A DNA stretch of 64,000 nucleotides from G963666895 sp963666895 (GCA_963666895.2 CAXXNS010000014.1:9875-73874); one strand, 5' to 3'. Positions 49,403 through 59,420 are shown, counted from the first letter of the stretch. Notes: a model not told the origin generated them from the letters alone. Numbers and translations: made by a program.

Positions 49403-50119
49403 CTACTTCACCAAATACTGCTCAAAGAGCAGGTTTTCGAACCGTCCGTCAGCCATGTACTGGTTGACCACGGCCAGGAGTTCCTGTTTCAGGGCCTCGC
49501 TGTTTGTCTCATCGGTCAAAAACGTTAAATCCTTATTCTTGAGATAATAATACAGGGCGTAGCGCACCGTGGGCGTGTTGCGGACCAGGTTGTCGGCCAG
49601 GGCGGTGTCCGGGGTGGTGAAGATGAGCTTGATCTCCAGGAAGCGGATTTCCCCGTTCTCGTCGATCTCCTCCACAACAAAGGGCTCCAGACTGACCAGA
49701 TGGTCCTGCTGGACCTCCTCGGGGATCTCGGGTTCGGGGGAGGGTTCCACCACCACCTCGTCCTCTGGCTTGGGCTCGGGCTTGGGCTCCTCGCCGCCGG
49801 AGAACAGGAACAGGGCCAGGATGATGAGCAGGAGGGCCGAACCCGCTCCGATGATGGTGAACTTGTTGGTCAGCCAGGGTGGAAGGGGCTTGCGCTCTTT
49901 CTTGGGCTTGGGTTCTGCAAGGGTGGGAGGGGCTTCGGGCTCCTCGGCCGCCTCCTCTTCCTCTTCCTCGTCTTCCAGGAATGGGGCGTCGTCAAGGTCC
50001 AGGTCGACCTTGCGGGCCGCCCTGGACGCTTCGGAGTCGTCGAGCTGGGCCTTGGGACGGGGCCCCTCTTCCTGCTCCGCTTGGTTCTCGTCCGGTTCGT
50101 CCGGGACGACGAGCACCAT
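49403..50119 (-). CDS. fliL: Flagellar basal body-associated protein FliL
   Basis: 238 residues. A long acidic N-terminus (about 1-75: EDEEEEEEAAEEPEAPP) extends beyond the usual FliL. A single membrane helix (GAGSALLLIILALFLF, about 91-107), an acidic Pro-rich linker, then the periplasmic FliL domain (LEPFVVEEIDENGEIRFLEI... YALYYYLKNKDLTFL). FliL sits around stator units and affects torque. Its normal partner position, after cheY and fliA here, fits. Confidence 0.88.
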   Translation of the reverse strand: MVLVVPDEPDENQAEQEEGPRPKAQLDDSEASRAARKVDLDLDDAPFLEDEEEEEEAAEEPEAPPTLAEPKPKKERKPLPPWLTNKFTIIGAGSALLLIILALFLFSGGEEPKPEPKPEDEVVVEPSPEPEIPEEVQQDHLVSLEPFVVEEIDENGEIRFLEIKLIFTTPDTALADNLVRNTPTVRYALYYYLKNKDLTFLTDETNSEALKQELLAVVNQYMADGRFENLLFEQYLVK

Positions 50120-50140
50120 GGCTCACCCCCTGGCCGCGGG

Positions 50141-50524
50141 CTAGTCGCCGAAGATCTTGCTGATCTTCTGCTGCAGGGTCTCCGGAGTGAAGGGCTTGAC
50201 GATGTAGTTGGAGACCTTGGCCTGCACGGCCTCGATGATGTTTTCCTGCTGCGCCTCGGCCGTGACCATGAGGAAGGGCAGATCCGCGTATTCCTCGCTG
50301 GCTCGGACCTTGCGCAGCAGCTCGATGCCGGTCATTTTCGGCATGTTCCAGTCGGATACGATGAAATCGATGTTGTCCTTGTTCAGGACGTCCCAGGCCG
50401 TGGTGCCGTCGTCGGCCTCGACGATGTTCTCCAGGCCCAACTGCCGCAGGATGTTCTTGATGATTTTGCGCATGGTGGAAAAGTCGTCCACCACCAGGAT
50501 GCGCATCTTCTTGTCGTAGGCCAT
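50141..50524 (-). CDS. cheY: Chemotaxis response regulator CheY
   Basis: 127 residues. Acidic pocket LVVDDFSTMRKII (D12, D13), phosphoryl Asp in FIVSDWNMPKMTG (about residue 57), Thr in LMVTAEAQQENI, and YIVKPFTPETL with the invariant Lys. When phosphorylated it binds the flagellar switch. Located inside the flagellar operon between fliA and fliL, as in other bacteria with polar flagella. Confidence 0.95.
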   Translation of the reverse strand: MAYDKKMRILVVDDFSTMRKIIKNILRQLGLENIVEADDGTTAWDVLNKDNIDFIVSDWNMPKMTGIELLRKVRASEEYADLPFLMVTAEAQQENIIEAVQAKVSNYIVKPFTPETLQQKISKIFGD

Positions 50525-50538
50525 CTTTCTCCCGCCTT

Positions 50539-51327
50539 TTATTCCGCTTCGTAGCGCTCCCGGAAGTTCAGGCGCAGCTTCTTGAGCGCCTGGGAGTGCA
50601 GCTGCGATACCCGTCCTTCGGTGATGTCCATGACTTCCGCGGTCTCTTTCATGTTCAGTTCTTCACCGTAATACAGCGATATTACCAGTTTCTCCCTGGG
50701 CGTCAATTCTTCGATCAGCAAAGCCACCTTGTCCACCATCTCCTGGAAGGCGGCGGACTGGAAGGGCTCGTTCTCGCCCAGGGCCTCGCGTCCGCCCAGC
50801 AGGTTCTCCTGGAAGGAGTCGATGCTGATGCAGAGCTGGTTCTGCAGGGCCTCCAGGCCTTCCTGGACCTCCTTGGGGCTCATGCCGGTGTGCTTTTCCA
50901 ACTGCTCGGTGGTGGCCGACTCCCCGGTCTCGTGCTCGATCTTGCGCATGGCGTCTTCCAGCACCTTGACCTTCTGGCGCATGCCCCGGGAGAACCAGTC
51001 CATGCGCCTGAGCTCGTCCAGCATGGAGCCCTTGATGCGGTTCTCGGAATAGGTGTCGAACTTGATGCCCAGCTCGGGATTGAACTTGCCCAGGGCGTCC
51101 AGCAGGCCCAGGGAGCCCGCGCTGATGAGCTCGGCCAGCTCCACGCTCTGGGGCAGCTTGGCCTTCAGACGCAGGGCCAGAATGCGGATTTTGGGCGCAA
51201 AATGGCGTACGATTTCTTCTTGTTCCCGTGGATTGAACTCGGTCCAGGGCCGGCCTCCGGCCTCGAGCTCATGCCACGGACTGGTCTTGGAAGAGGAGCT
51301 TCTTCCAGAAGAACTTAATGTTTCCAT
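50539..51327 (-). CDS. fliA: Flagellar sigma factor sigma-28 (FliA)
   Basis: 262 residues from the ATG at 51327. Sigma regions: 2 (ELISAGSLGLLDALGKFNPE, KFDTYSENRIKGSMLDELRRMDWFSR), 3 (VKVLEDAMRKIEHETGES...TTEQLEKHTGM), and 4 (LTPREKLVISLYYGEELNMKETAEVMDITEGRVSQLHSQALKKL). It directs late flagellar genes. The chosen start lies 59 bases inside the end of flhG; no alternative start near the flhG stop is better. That overlap is larger than usual, so the first residues are uncertain. Confidence 0.93.
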   Translation of the reverse strand: METLSSSGRSSSSKTSPWHELEAGGRPWTEFNPREQEEIVRHFAPKIRILALRLKAKLPQSVELAELISAGSLGLLDALGKFNPELGIKFDTYSENRIKGSMLDELRRMDWFSRGMRQKVKVLEDAMRKIEHETGESATTEQLEKHTGMSPKEVQEGLEALQNQLCISIDSFQENLLGGREALGENEPFQSAAFQEMVDKVALLIEELTPREKLVISLYYGEELNMKETAEVMDITEGRVSQLHSQALKKLRLNFRERYEAE

Positions 51328-52096
51328 CAACCTTGTCCGCCACTTCCCAGGTATTGATGATCCCGGCCGCCCGAGCGACCGCCTTGGCCGCCGGGGAGTC
51401 GGGGAAGAGCTCACTGAAGGGTTTCTGCTGCGTCACCGCCTTGCGCACCAGGGGGTCCTGGGGGATGAAGCCCACCAGGTCCAGGGACACGCCGCTCAGG
51501 AAGTGGTCGCAGGCGTTGTGCAGTTTGGTGTACACCTCGCGGGCCTCCTTCTCGCTGGGGGCCATGTTCACCAGCACCCGGAACCGCTCCACGCCGTGGT
51601 GGACCTTCAGGACCTTGACCAGGGCGTAGGCGTCGGTCAGCGAGGTGGGCTCGGTGGTCAGAATCAGGAGGCGTTCCTGCACCGCCAGGTTGAAATACAT
51701 GACGTTGTCGTTGATCCCGGCCCCGGTGTCCACGATGAGGTGGTCGATGTCGCCTTCGAGCAGGTCCATGGCGTCCAGGAGTTCCAGCTTCTGGCCGGTG
51801 TCCAGGTTGACCATGTCGGCCACGCCGCTGGCCGCGGGCAGGATGCGGAAGCCGTACGGGGTCTCAAACAGGATCTTGTCCAGGCTCATGCCCTCGTGGA
51901 ACAGGTGGAAGAGGTTGAGCTGGGGGGCCAGGCCCAGGATGACGTCCACGTTGGCCAGGCCCAGGTCCGCGTCCAGGAGCACCACGCGGCGTCCCATGCG
52001 GGCCAGGTTCCAGGCCAGATTGACCGACAGGTTGGTCTTGCCCACGCCGCCCTTGCCCGAGGTGACGGAGAATACAAGGGGAAGTCTCGTGGTCAT
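51269..52096 (-). CDS. flhG: Flagellar number regulator FlhG (MinD/ParA family ATPase)
   Basis: 275 residues. Deviant Walker A motif SGKGGVGKTNLSVNLAWNLA near the N-terminus, LLDADLGLANVDVILGL, and IDHLIVDTGAGINDNVMYF. FlhG limits flagellar number and works against FlhF. ATG at 52096 has AAGGAGA upstream and overlaps the flhF stop (ATGA). Confidence 0.93.
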   Translation of the reverse strand: MTTRLPLVFSVTSGKGGVGKTNLSVNLAWNLARMGRRVVLLDADLGLANVDVILGLAPQLNLFHLFHEGMSLDKILFETPYGFRILPAASGVADMVNLDTGQKLELLDAMDLLEGDIDHLIVDTGAGINDNVMYFNLAVQERLLILTTEPTSLTDAYALVKVLKVHHGVERFRVLVNMAPSEKEAREVYTKLHNACDHFLSGVSLDLVGFIPQDPLVRKAVTQQKPFSELFPDSPAAKAVARAAGIINTWEVADKVDGNIKFFWKKLLFQDQSVA

Positions 52097-53328
52097 GCGT
52101 GCGTCTCCTTGGCCGTTTTTCCCGGGCCGGGAAGTTGGTGCTTGAACAGCAGTCGCCAAATGGCCTCGGGTTCGGCGGCAACCAGCCCGTCGGTGAGCCC
52201 GGGCCCGTAGGACAGGGCCGAAACCGGCAGTCCCGAGGCGTGGGCTGTGTTCACCATGTTCTCCAAAGATACAGGCTTCGTCGAGCTTCGTCCAGACCAG
52301 GCTGGTCGTTCCACGGCTGGGGGGTACTGGTCCAGGAAGGCTTCCAACTGGGCCGGGGCGTAGTGGGGCGAGAGCACCAGGTGCAGGGCCTGTGTCGTCG
52401 CCCGAGACCGGTCCAGGCCCATGCGCTCCATCCAGTCGGTCAGGGACTCTCCCTTGGCCAGGGCGGGCAGGTCCACGAGTATCAGGTCGAAGGCGTCCCG
52501 GGCCTCTTTGAACAGCGGCCTGGGAAGTCTTCGGCCGCGGCCGCCTCGCGGAAGGCCAGGCCCGACAGCTCGGCGTAGTGGAAGCAGAGGTCTTGACGGC
52601 CCGAACTCCCGCAGCCTGTCGGCGTTGATACGAGGCAGACGCGGGTCTTGGGATTTTCGTGCTTGGCGGCCAGGGCCATGCGCAGGGTGCAGGTGGTCTT
52701 GCCCACGCCCACGGGACCGGCCAGGGCGTGGAATTTCTGGGGCCAGGTGCGCGGGCCGAAGGGCAGGGCCCTGGCCAGCCTCCTCCAGCACCGGCAGCAC
52801 GGTCTGCTCCGGGTTCGTCACGCAGGCTTGTGAAAGACCAGGGGCCAGCCCGATCTCGGCACACGCCTTCCCGCTCCAGGTACTCCAGGGCCACCCGCTG
52901 CCTGGGGGACAGGCGCTCCAGGTCCATCTGGGGCTTCGCATGAGCAGGGTCATGAAGTGGTGCTTGATCTGCCGCCATTCGCGGGAAAAGCGGGTGGAGC
53001 CGTCCAGGGCCTCGGCCAGGAAGTCGTCACGGGTGACGCGGCCGTTGCCGTTGTTGCCCGCGGCCGCGCTTTTGCGCTGGGCGGCGGCCCGGGAGATGGA
53101 CACCCGGTCGCGCCGGCCGCCGACACCGGCCAAAGCCTGGGTCAGGGGACCGGAACCGTTGCCGGAACCGTTTGTCTGGGGCTCCAGGCCGACCATGATC
53201 TCACAGAGCTTGCAGCCCTCCTCCTCAATGGACTTCTTGGAGAGGATCACGACGTCGTTGCCCAGTTCCGCCTTGATGCGCGTCAGGGTCTCGGCGGGAC
53301 TCTTTCCGGTGTAGGTCTTAACTTGCAT
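52093..53328 (-). pseudogene. flhF: Flagellar GTPase FlhF, multiple frameshifts
   Basis: The ends and parts of FlhF are recognisable in all three frames. The start MQVKTYTGKSPAETLTRIKA and first 125 residues are in one frame. QMDLERLSPRQRVALEYLER, GVGKTTCTLRMALAAKH (GTP-binding loop), NADRLREFGPS, FDLILVDLPALAKGES and LVWTKLDEA are in others. The end SLENMVNTAHASGLPVSALSYG returns to the first frame. At least eight small indels are needed to rejoin them. The total length fits a FlhF of about 410 residues. FlhF places the flagellum at the pole. Probably a sequencing artefact. Confidence 0.8.
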
Positions 53329-53332
53329 GGCG

Positions 53333-55459
53333 TCAGCTCAGCACCACGCTGGCCACGGATTGGATCTTCACGTCCGCGGGAATCTCGGCCTGGGACATGA
53401 CCGGCAGGGAGGGGAGGAACCGGATGCCAGCAAGCTGGGCCAGATGCGGCCGGACCACGGGGTGGTCGAGCAGCACGGGCTGGCCGTCCACGCCCACCGG
53501 GCCGATTCCACGGCCTTGTTGATGGTGCTTGATGATCTTCTGGGCCAGGCCCGGCTCCAGGGCCAGGTAGGAGCCCGGAGTCGGTCTGGCGCAGGCCTTC
53601 CTGCAGGATCCCTCCACGGTGTGGTCCAGGGTCAGGATGGGCAGGGTGCCGTCCTGAGGCCAGGTGGGGCTTGAGGATGGTGCGGCCCATGCGCCGCGCA
53701 CGTATTCGGTGAGCTGGGTCCGGTGTCCTGGATGGCCGGGCCGTAGTCGGCCAGGGTCTCCACGATGGTCAGCAGGTCGCGGATGGACACGCCCTCGCTG
53801 CACCAGGTTCTGGAGCACCTTCTGCACCACGCCCAGGCTCAGGGTGCCGGGCACCAGGTTCTCCACGGCCTTGGGCGCGCGCTTGGCCAGGTTGTCCAGC
53901 AGTTCCTGCACCTCCTGGCGGCCCAGGAACTCGTGCAGGCTGTGCGCTTGAAGACCTCGGTCAGGTGGGTGGCGATGACGGTGGACGGGTCGACCACGGT
54001 GTAGCCGGCCAGCATGGCCTCTTCCTTCTGGCCTCGGGAATCCAGAGGGCGGGCAGGTTGAAGGCCGGTTCCACGGTCTCCACGCCCTTGATGCGGTGCT
54101 TGGCGTCGCCGGGGTCCATGGCCAGGAAGTGGTCGATGAGGATCTCGGCCGAGGCCACCTCGTTGCCCTTGATGAGCACGGAGTACTCGCCGGGCTTGAG
54201 CTGCAGGTTGTCGCGCAGGTGCAGCGAGGGCACGACCACGCCCATGTCCAGGGCGAACTGGCGGCGGATGGAGCGGATGCGCGAGAGCAGGTTGCCGTTC
54301 TGCTCCTCGTCCACCAGCGGGATGAGGCCGTAGCCCACCTCCAGCTCCAGGGTGTCCAGGGGCAGCAGGGCCTGCACCTCCTCCGGGGTGTCCAGGGTCG
54401 GGGCATTCCTTGGCCTTGGCCGGTTTGGTCCGCGCTCGTCGCCGTGCTGCCGCCGGACAGGACTTGGCGATGCCGAAGAGCGATGCCAGGCGAACAGGCC
54501 CAGGAAGGGCAAGGTGGGCATGCCCGGCACCATGCCGAAGATGGTCAGGACCACGCCACCAGCTTGAGGGCCCGGTGGTGGTAGGTCAACTGGCCCAGGA
54601 ATTCCTCGCCCATCTTGGCCTCGGCCGCCGCGCGGGACACGATGATGCCCGCCGAGGTGGAGATGATGAGCGACGGGATGGTGGCCACCAGGCCGTCGCC
54701 GATGGTCAGCAGGGTGTAGGTCTGGGCCGCGTCCATCCAGGTCATGTCCTTCTGGACCATGCCGATGAGGATGCCGCCGATGATGTTGATGGCCGTGATG
54801 AGCATGCCGGCCTTGACGTCTCCCTGACACGAACTTGCCCGCGCCGTCCATGGCGCCGTAGAAGTCGGCCTCCGGCGGATGGCCTCGCGCTGGCGCTCGG
54901 TGGCCTCGTTCCTCGTCGATGAGCCCGGCGTTGAGGTCGGCCTCGATGGCCATCTGCTTGCCGGGCATGGCGTCCAGGGTGAAGCGGGCGGCCACCTCGG
55001 CGATGCGCGTGGTGCCCGTGACGATGACCATCTTGTTCAGGATGAACAGGATCAGGAAGATGACGATGCCGATGACGTAGTTGCCGCCGACCACGAACTC
55101 GCCGAAGCTCTGGATGACCTTGCCCGCCGCGCCGAGGTGCCCTCGTCGCCGTGCAGCAGGATGAGCGCGGGTGGAGGCCACGTTGAGCGCCAGGCGGAGC
55201 ATGGTCGTCACCAGGAGCAGGGACGGGAAGATGGAGAATTCCAGGGGCTGGTCATGAACATGGCCGTGATCAGCACGACCATGGCCAGGGAGATGGACAC
55301 CGTGAGCATGAAGTCCAGGAAGATGGTGGGCAGGGGGATGAGCATCACGAACAGGATGGTCACCACGCCGCCGGCCAGCAGGATGTCGCCCTGCTTGGCG
55401 AACCTCTCGTAGTTGATGTTCAGGATCTGAGAGCTTTGGCCGCTGCTTGTTCGAGCCAT
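53333..55459 (-). pseudogene. flhA: Flagellar export gate protein FlhA, multiple frameshifts
   Basis: FlhA fragments lie end to end: ARTSSGQSSQILNINYERF and ILLAGGVVTILFVMLIPLPT at the start, MLRLALNVASTR, GGNYVIGIVIFLILFILNKM, ADLNAGLIDEE, INIIGGILIGMVQKDMTWMD, LTIFGMVPGMPTLPFLGLFA, LDTPEEVQALLPLDTLELEV, EFLGRQEVQELLDNLAK, and VMSQAEIPADVKIQSVASVV at the end. At least ten indels interrupt them, e.g. a missing C near 55246, extra bases near 55170, 54910 and 54826, a missing G near 54560. The 2127-base span equals a normal 700-residue FlhA. FlhA is the membrane gate and chaperone-docking part of flagellar export. Confidence 0.85.
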
Positions 55460-55515
55460 AATTTTGACACCCGGTTGGAAATCCGGTGCAAGGTTGTACG
55501 GGGGGCCCCGGGGAG

Positions 55516-56599
55516 TCAACGGCTGTGGCGGAACCTGTCGAGCTGGGCCAGGATGGCCGCCACTGCCTGGAACAGTTCCTCGGGGATGGTATCGCCGATC
55601 TCCACCTGCTTATACAAGGCCTGTGCCAGGGGCTTGTTCTCGCTTGATGGGAACGCCCGCTTCCTTGGGCGACTGTCCTTGATGCTTCTCGGCCATGCTG
55701 TCCACGCCCTTGGCCAGGACCAGGGGGCCGGGCGCCTCCATGACGGGTCGTAGCGCAGGGCCACGGCGTAGTGGGTGGGGTTGGTGACCACCACGTCGGC
55801 CTTGGGCACCTGCTGCATCATGCGCTTGGCCATGAACTGCATCATCTGCATGCTTCTGCTGCTGCTTGATCTTGGGGTCGCCTTCCATCTGCTTGCGCTC
55901 GTCCTTGACCTCGTCCTTGGTCATCTTGAGCTGCTCGTTGTGGTTCCACCGGGTGTACCAGAGGTCCAGGATGGCGATAAGCAGCATGGGCACCAGGGCG
56001 TAGGTGACCATGCTTGAAGGCCGTTCGACAGGATGTAGATGACCACGCCGTGCGGGGGAGGCGTAGAACAGGGGCAGGAGGTTTTCCTTCTCCTCCATGA
56101 GCACCAGGTAGGGGGCGATGGCCACGGCCGAGGCGATGAGCAGGTTGCGGGCCAGCCGGACAAAGGCCTCTGGGCTGAACATGAGTTTCTTGACGCCCTT
56201 CATGATGTTGAACATCTTGCCGAATTTCGGCTTGAAAACCTTGGTGGTCCACAGCTGCCCCACCTGGAGGCGCAGGGTCACGAAGGCTATGAAGGCCACG
56301 ATGAGCATGATGGGCAGGACAATGAGGGTCACCTTTTTCATGCAGAAGAGCAGGAGTCCGTAGGCCGTGGACTGGTTGATGTCCAGGCTCAGCCCTTGGC
56401 GGAAGAACCAGGTGTAGACCTCGTGCAACTGGCCGTAGACCCAGCCGATGAGGAAGCGCAGGGCCACGAGCCCGGCCAGCAGGGTCATGACCTTGCTGAT
56501 TTCCTGGCCCTTGGGCACATTGCCCTTTTCGCGCTGTTTTCTGACCTGCTTGGGGGTGGCCTTTTCCGTGCGGCTCGGGTCTTCCTGTCCAAATGCCAT
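55516..56599 (-). pseudogene. flhB: Flagellar export protein FlhB, multiple frameshifts
   Basis: N-terminal 180 residues intact (EDPSRTEKATPKQVRKQREKGN and four membrane regions). Then YASP shifts; HGVVIYILSNGLQ, MVTYALVPMLLIAILDLWYT, MMQFMAKRMMQQVPKADVVVTN, NPTHYAVALRYD (the NPTH autocleavage site), MEAPGPLVLAKGVDSMAEK, AGVPI and ENKPLAQALYKQVEIGD follow in alternating frames. I count about seven extra bases net in 1084, giving a corrected length near 358 residues. FlhB switches export specificity from hook to filament. Confidence 0.85.
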
Positions 56600-56613
56600 G
56601 ACGCGTCACCCGG

Positions 56614-57399
56614 TTAGAAGAGCGTGCCCGAACGCATGACGTTCTCGTAAATGGGGGCGAAGCGGTCCAGGTATCCTGACACGAAGGTGGCCAGGATTTC
56701 GAAGATGCCGAACAGGAACAGGAAGCCCACCGCGATCTTGACCGGGAAGCCCACCAGCAGGACGTTCATCTGGGGCGCGGCCCGGGAGATCAGGGCCAGG
56801 GAAAGGTCCACCAGGAACAGGGCGGCCATGACCGGGGCGGCGATCTTGACGGCCAGGATGAATACCTGTTCGGAAAAGGCCAGGACCTCGCGGGTCAGCT
56901 CCGGGGTCAGGAGCAGGCCGCCCGGCGGCACCAGCTCGAAGCTTTTGCCCATGGCCGCCAGCAGGTATAGCGGCCCGTTGAGGACCAGGAAGACGAGCAT
57001 GACCACCATGTACAGGAAGTGGGCCGTGACCGCCTCGGACACGCCGGTCACGGGGTCGACCACGTTGATCATGGCGAAGCCCATTTGGAAGCCGATGATC
57101 TGGCCGCCGGTCTGGACCGCGGCGAACAAAAACTGGATCAGCAGGCCCAGGACCAGGCCCAGGATGAGTTCCCCGGCGAACATGATGGCGATTTCCCAGC
57201 CGTTGGCGGGCATGAGGGTGCCCGGAAAGGAGAGCTGGGGCCAGACGGCCAGGGCCAGGATGAGGACGATGGCCCCCTTGACCATGTTGGGGATGGACTT
57301 GCCCCCGAAGAACGGCAGCAGGAAGAGGACGATGCTGATGCGGAACACCGTCAGGAAGAAGCTCAGGAGCTGGTTGGGGTCGAACTGGAAAAGGTCCAT
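56614..57399 (-). CDS. fliR: Flagellar export protein FliR
   Basis: 261 residues, about six membrane helices, with FRISIVLFLLPFFGGKSIPN, AGELILGLVLGLLIQFLFAA, GGQIIGFQMGFAMINVVDP and APVMAALFLVDLSLALISRAAPQMN, all in normal FliR order. Part of the membrane export gate with FliP, FliQ, FlhA and FlhB. First gene of the operon in this window, and intact, unlike the three that follow. Confidence 0.95.
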   Translation of the reverse strand: MDLFQFDPNQLLSFFLTVFRISIVLFLLPFFGGKSIPNMVKGAIVLILALAVWPQLSFPGTLMPANGWEIAIMFAGELILGLVLGLLIQFLFAAVQTGGQIIGFQMGFAMINVVDPVTGVSEAVTAHFLYMVVMLVFLVLNGPLYLLAAMGKSFELVPPGGLLLTPELTREVLAFSEQVFILAVKIAAPVMAALFLVDLSLALISRAAPQMNVLLVGFPVKIAVGFLFLFGIFEILATFVSGYLDRFAPIYENVMRSGTLF

Positions 57400-57454
57400 G
57401 CGCCTGCCCTAGCAAACCGCGGGCCAGAGCCCGAATGGCCCCGCACGCCGTGTC

Positions 57455-57469
57455 TATAGAATCTCTATA
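57455..57469. promoter_or_regulatory. A+T-rich palindrome upstream of fliR
   Basis: TATAGAATCTCTATA (57455-57469) reads almost the same on both strands around a central ATC, 56 bases before fliR. It resembles -10 boxes facing both ways or an operator in a very G+C-rich setting. No proper -35 box or sigma-28 pair is visible. Confidence 0.35.
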
Positions 57470-57508
57470 CATGGATCGGCGGCGCCTGGAAAGCACGGGC
57501 CGGGGACG

Positions 57509-57533
57509 AAAAAAAGCCCCCGCGAACGGGGGC
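57509..57533 (-). terminator. Rho-independent terminator of the M23 peptidase gene
   Basis: GCCCCC and GGGGGC pair around GCGAAC (57516-57533). The A-run at 57509-57515 becomes a T-run on the minus strand. Confidence 0.9.
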
Positions 57534-57555
57534 TCGGAATTCCGTGTCTGGAAAT

Positions 57556-58461
57556 CTAGTCCAGGATGTAGTGGATGGGGTCCACGGGCAGCCCGGCCAG
57601 GCGCACCTCGTAGTGCAGGTGCGGGCCTGTGGAGCGGCCGGTGTTGCCCACGTAGCCGATGAGCTCGCCGCGGGCCACTTCCTGGCCCACCTTGGCTTCC
57701 AGGCTCTGCAGATGCCCGTAACGGGTCAGCAGGTCGTCGCCGTGGGCCAGCTTGACGGACAGACCGTAGGAGCCGTCGCGTCCGGCGAAGATGACCTTGC
57801 CGGCGGCCGGGGCGTAGATCGGGGTGCCGGGAGGCGCGGAGATGTCCACGCCCTTGTGGAATTCGCGCTTGCCCGTGAATTTGCTGGTGCGCCAGCCGAA
57901 TCCCGAGGTCACCCAGCCCGAGGTGGGCCAGACCGAGGGGATGGCTTCAAGCATGGACTCGTTGCTGCGCAGGACCTGCAGGATTTCCTGCTGGCGGACT
58001 TCTTCCAGGCGCGCGCCCACGTTGAGCTGGTTCAGGAAGTCGTGCATCTTGCGGGCCAGGAGCTCCTGGCGGTAGAGCGGCAGATAGTCCTCGGCGAAGT
58101 CCGCGCCAGTGGGGCCGCCCTGGGGATTGACGGTCTCCCCGGACTGCTGGTCGATGTTCATCATGACCCGGAGCTTGGAGTCGAAGCTCTGGATGCGCGA
58201 CAGGTTTTCCTGGAGATTGGCGATCTTCTGGGAGAGGCTCAGGAGTTGGGTTTTCTGCTCCTGGACGGTCTTTTCGGACAGGGTCATGCCGCGTTCAAGC
58301 AGGGAGTAATCCTGGTAGTAATTCCAGAGGATTACATTACCCGCGGCCAGGGCTCCCATGAGCAGGAAGCCAAAGAGAAACATCCACCCGCGGACCTGAA
58401 GTTTTTTGCACGACCCCTGTTTGTCCCGAAAGACAACGATGTGATATTTTCTCAGGAGCAT
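57556..58461 (-). CDS. M23-family metallopeptidase (LytM domain) with membrane anchor
   Basis: 301 residues. One membrane helix (GWMFLFGFLLMGALAAGNVIL, about 25-45), a coiled coil (about 55-105), then the LytM domain (about 180-300) with FHKGVDISAPPGTPIYA, LSVKLAHGDDLLTRYGHL and STGPHLHYEVRL. The metal and catalytic residues (HxxxD, HxH) are present. Probably a cell-wall hydrolase or divisome or export regulator acting in the periplasm. Confidence 0.88.
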   Translation of the reverse strand: MLLRKYHIVVFRDKQGSCKKLQVRGWMFLFGFLLMGALAAGNVILWNYYQDYSLLERGMTLSEKTVQEQKTQLLSLSQKIANLQENLSRIQSFDSKLRVMMNIDQQSGETVNPQGGPTGADFAEDYLPLYRQELLARKMHDFLNQLNVGARLEEVRQQEILQVLRSNESMLEAIPSVWPTSGWVTSGFGWRTSKFTGKREFHKGVDISAPPGTPIYAPAAGKVIFAGRDGSYGLSVKLAHGDDLLTRYGHLQSLEAKVGQEVARGELIGYVGNTGRSTGPHLHYEVRLAGLPVDPIHYILD

Positions 58462-58532
58462 AGTATTTTTGAAAGGTTAGAAGGGCGCCCCAACTGTTGT
58501 CCCTCGCCGCTTGTGCGCATATACTTCAGAGT

Positions 58533-59270
58533 TCATTTCAAGTCAAGTTGGTGTCTTCTCAGGGCGTTAAAAACATTGTTTTTTATTCGTGCATCTTGCC
58601 GCCATTTTTCAGCCAGCCAATCGTGAATCTCATCCCGCTTGCTGACCCCGTTGGAGGGGCAGGTGTTGGCCCAGATCGGAAGGTCCCATTGCCGGGCCGC
58701 GGCCTTGATGTATTTTTTCTCCACGCCCAGGGCCGGACGGATGACCTTGAGGCGGCCGCCAAAGAAGGGCTCGGCGTGGGACATGCCCTCCACCCGGCCG
58801 TTCTGCAGGATGTTCATGAAGAAGGTGGCAGCCAGGTCATCCACGGTGTGGCCGAAGGCCAGATGGGTCAGGGAGTAGATGCGGCAGAGGTCGAAGAGGC
58901 GTTTGCGCCGCAACATGGCGCAGTAGAAGCAGGACGAGTTGGCCCGGTTCTCCTCGGAGTGGGCCCGGGGCCCGTAGTCCGTGACCTCCAGGTGCCCGGC
59001 CAGGCCGTGCTTGGCCAGGTAGTCGGCCAGGGGCGCGTGCTCCCCCGGGTCGAAGCCGGGATTGACGTGCAGGGCCATGATCTCGAAGGGGAAGGGCACG
59101 ATGGCCTGGCGGATGCGCAGCACGTGCAGCAGGGTGAAGCTGTCCATCCCGCCGGACACGGCCACGCCCACGCGCGCGCCCTCGTGGATCATGGCCGACT
59201 GCTGCATAAGCTTGCCGACCCCGGCCACGCACTGTTTCTGCGCGTAGGAGAGTTTTCCGAATGAGGCCAT
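58533..59270 (-). CDS. TtcA-like PP-loop tRNA-thiolation ATPase
   Basis: 245 residues from the ATG at 59270 (an in-frame ATG 17 codons earlier is possible). The PP-loop is VGVAVSGGMDSFTLLHVL, with SGGMDS in place of SGGKDS. A CFYCAMLRRKRLFDL segment gives the CxxC of the TtcA group, and LAFGHTVDDLAATFFMNILQNG follows. TtcA proteins thiolate C32 in tRNA using a [4Fe-4S] cluster. Some deltaproteobacterial relatives may have other targets, so the substrate is open. Confidence 0.82.
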   Translation of the reverse strand: MASFGKLSYAQKQCVAGVGKLMQQSAMIHEGARVGVAVSGGMDSFTLLHVLRIRQAIVPFPFEIMALHVNPGFDPGEHAPLADYLAKHGLAGHLEVTDYGPRAHSEENRANSSCFYCAMLRRKRLFDLCRIYSLTHLAFGHTVDDLAATFFMNILQNGRVEGMSHAEPFFGGRLKVIRPALGVEKKYIKAAARQWDLPIWANTCPSNGVSKRDEIHDWLAEKWRQDARIKNNVFNALRRHQLDLK

Positions 59271-59420
59271 GTGGATTCCCGGGAATGGCGGCCTGGAGCG
59301 GCCGCGGTTCGCTTCGGGCATAGAGGAATCCGCCTTGACTTGCAAGGCCGCTGTGGATAGATTCTCTCGCTTGCGCCGCCGGGAGCCGTCTCCCGGCGAA
59401 TTCATCCCGGGGTTCCAGTA

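Noticed and set aside
52093..56599. True pseudogenes in the flagellar operon
   Set aside because: Kept only as a formal label. Preserved protein sequence between indels and intact neighbours make sequence error more likely than decay.
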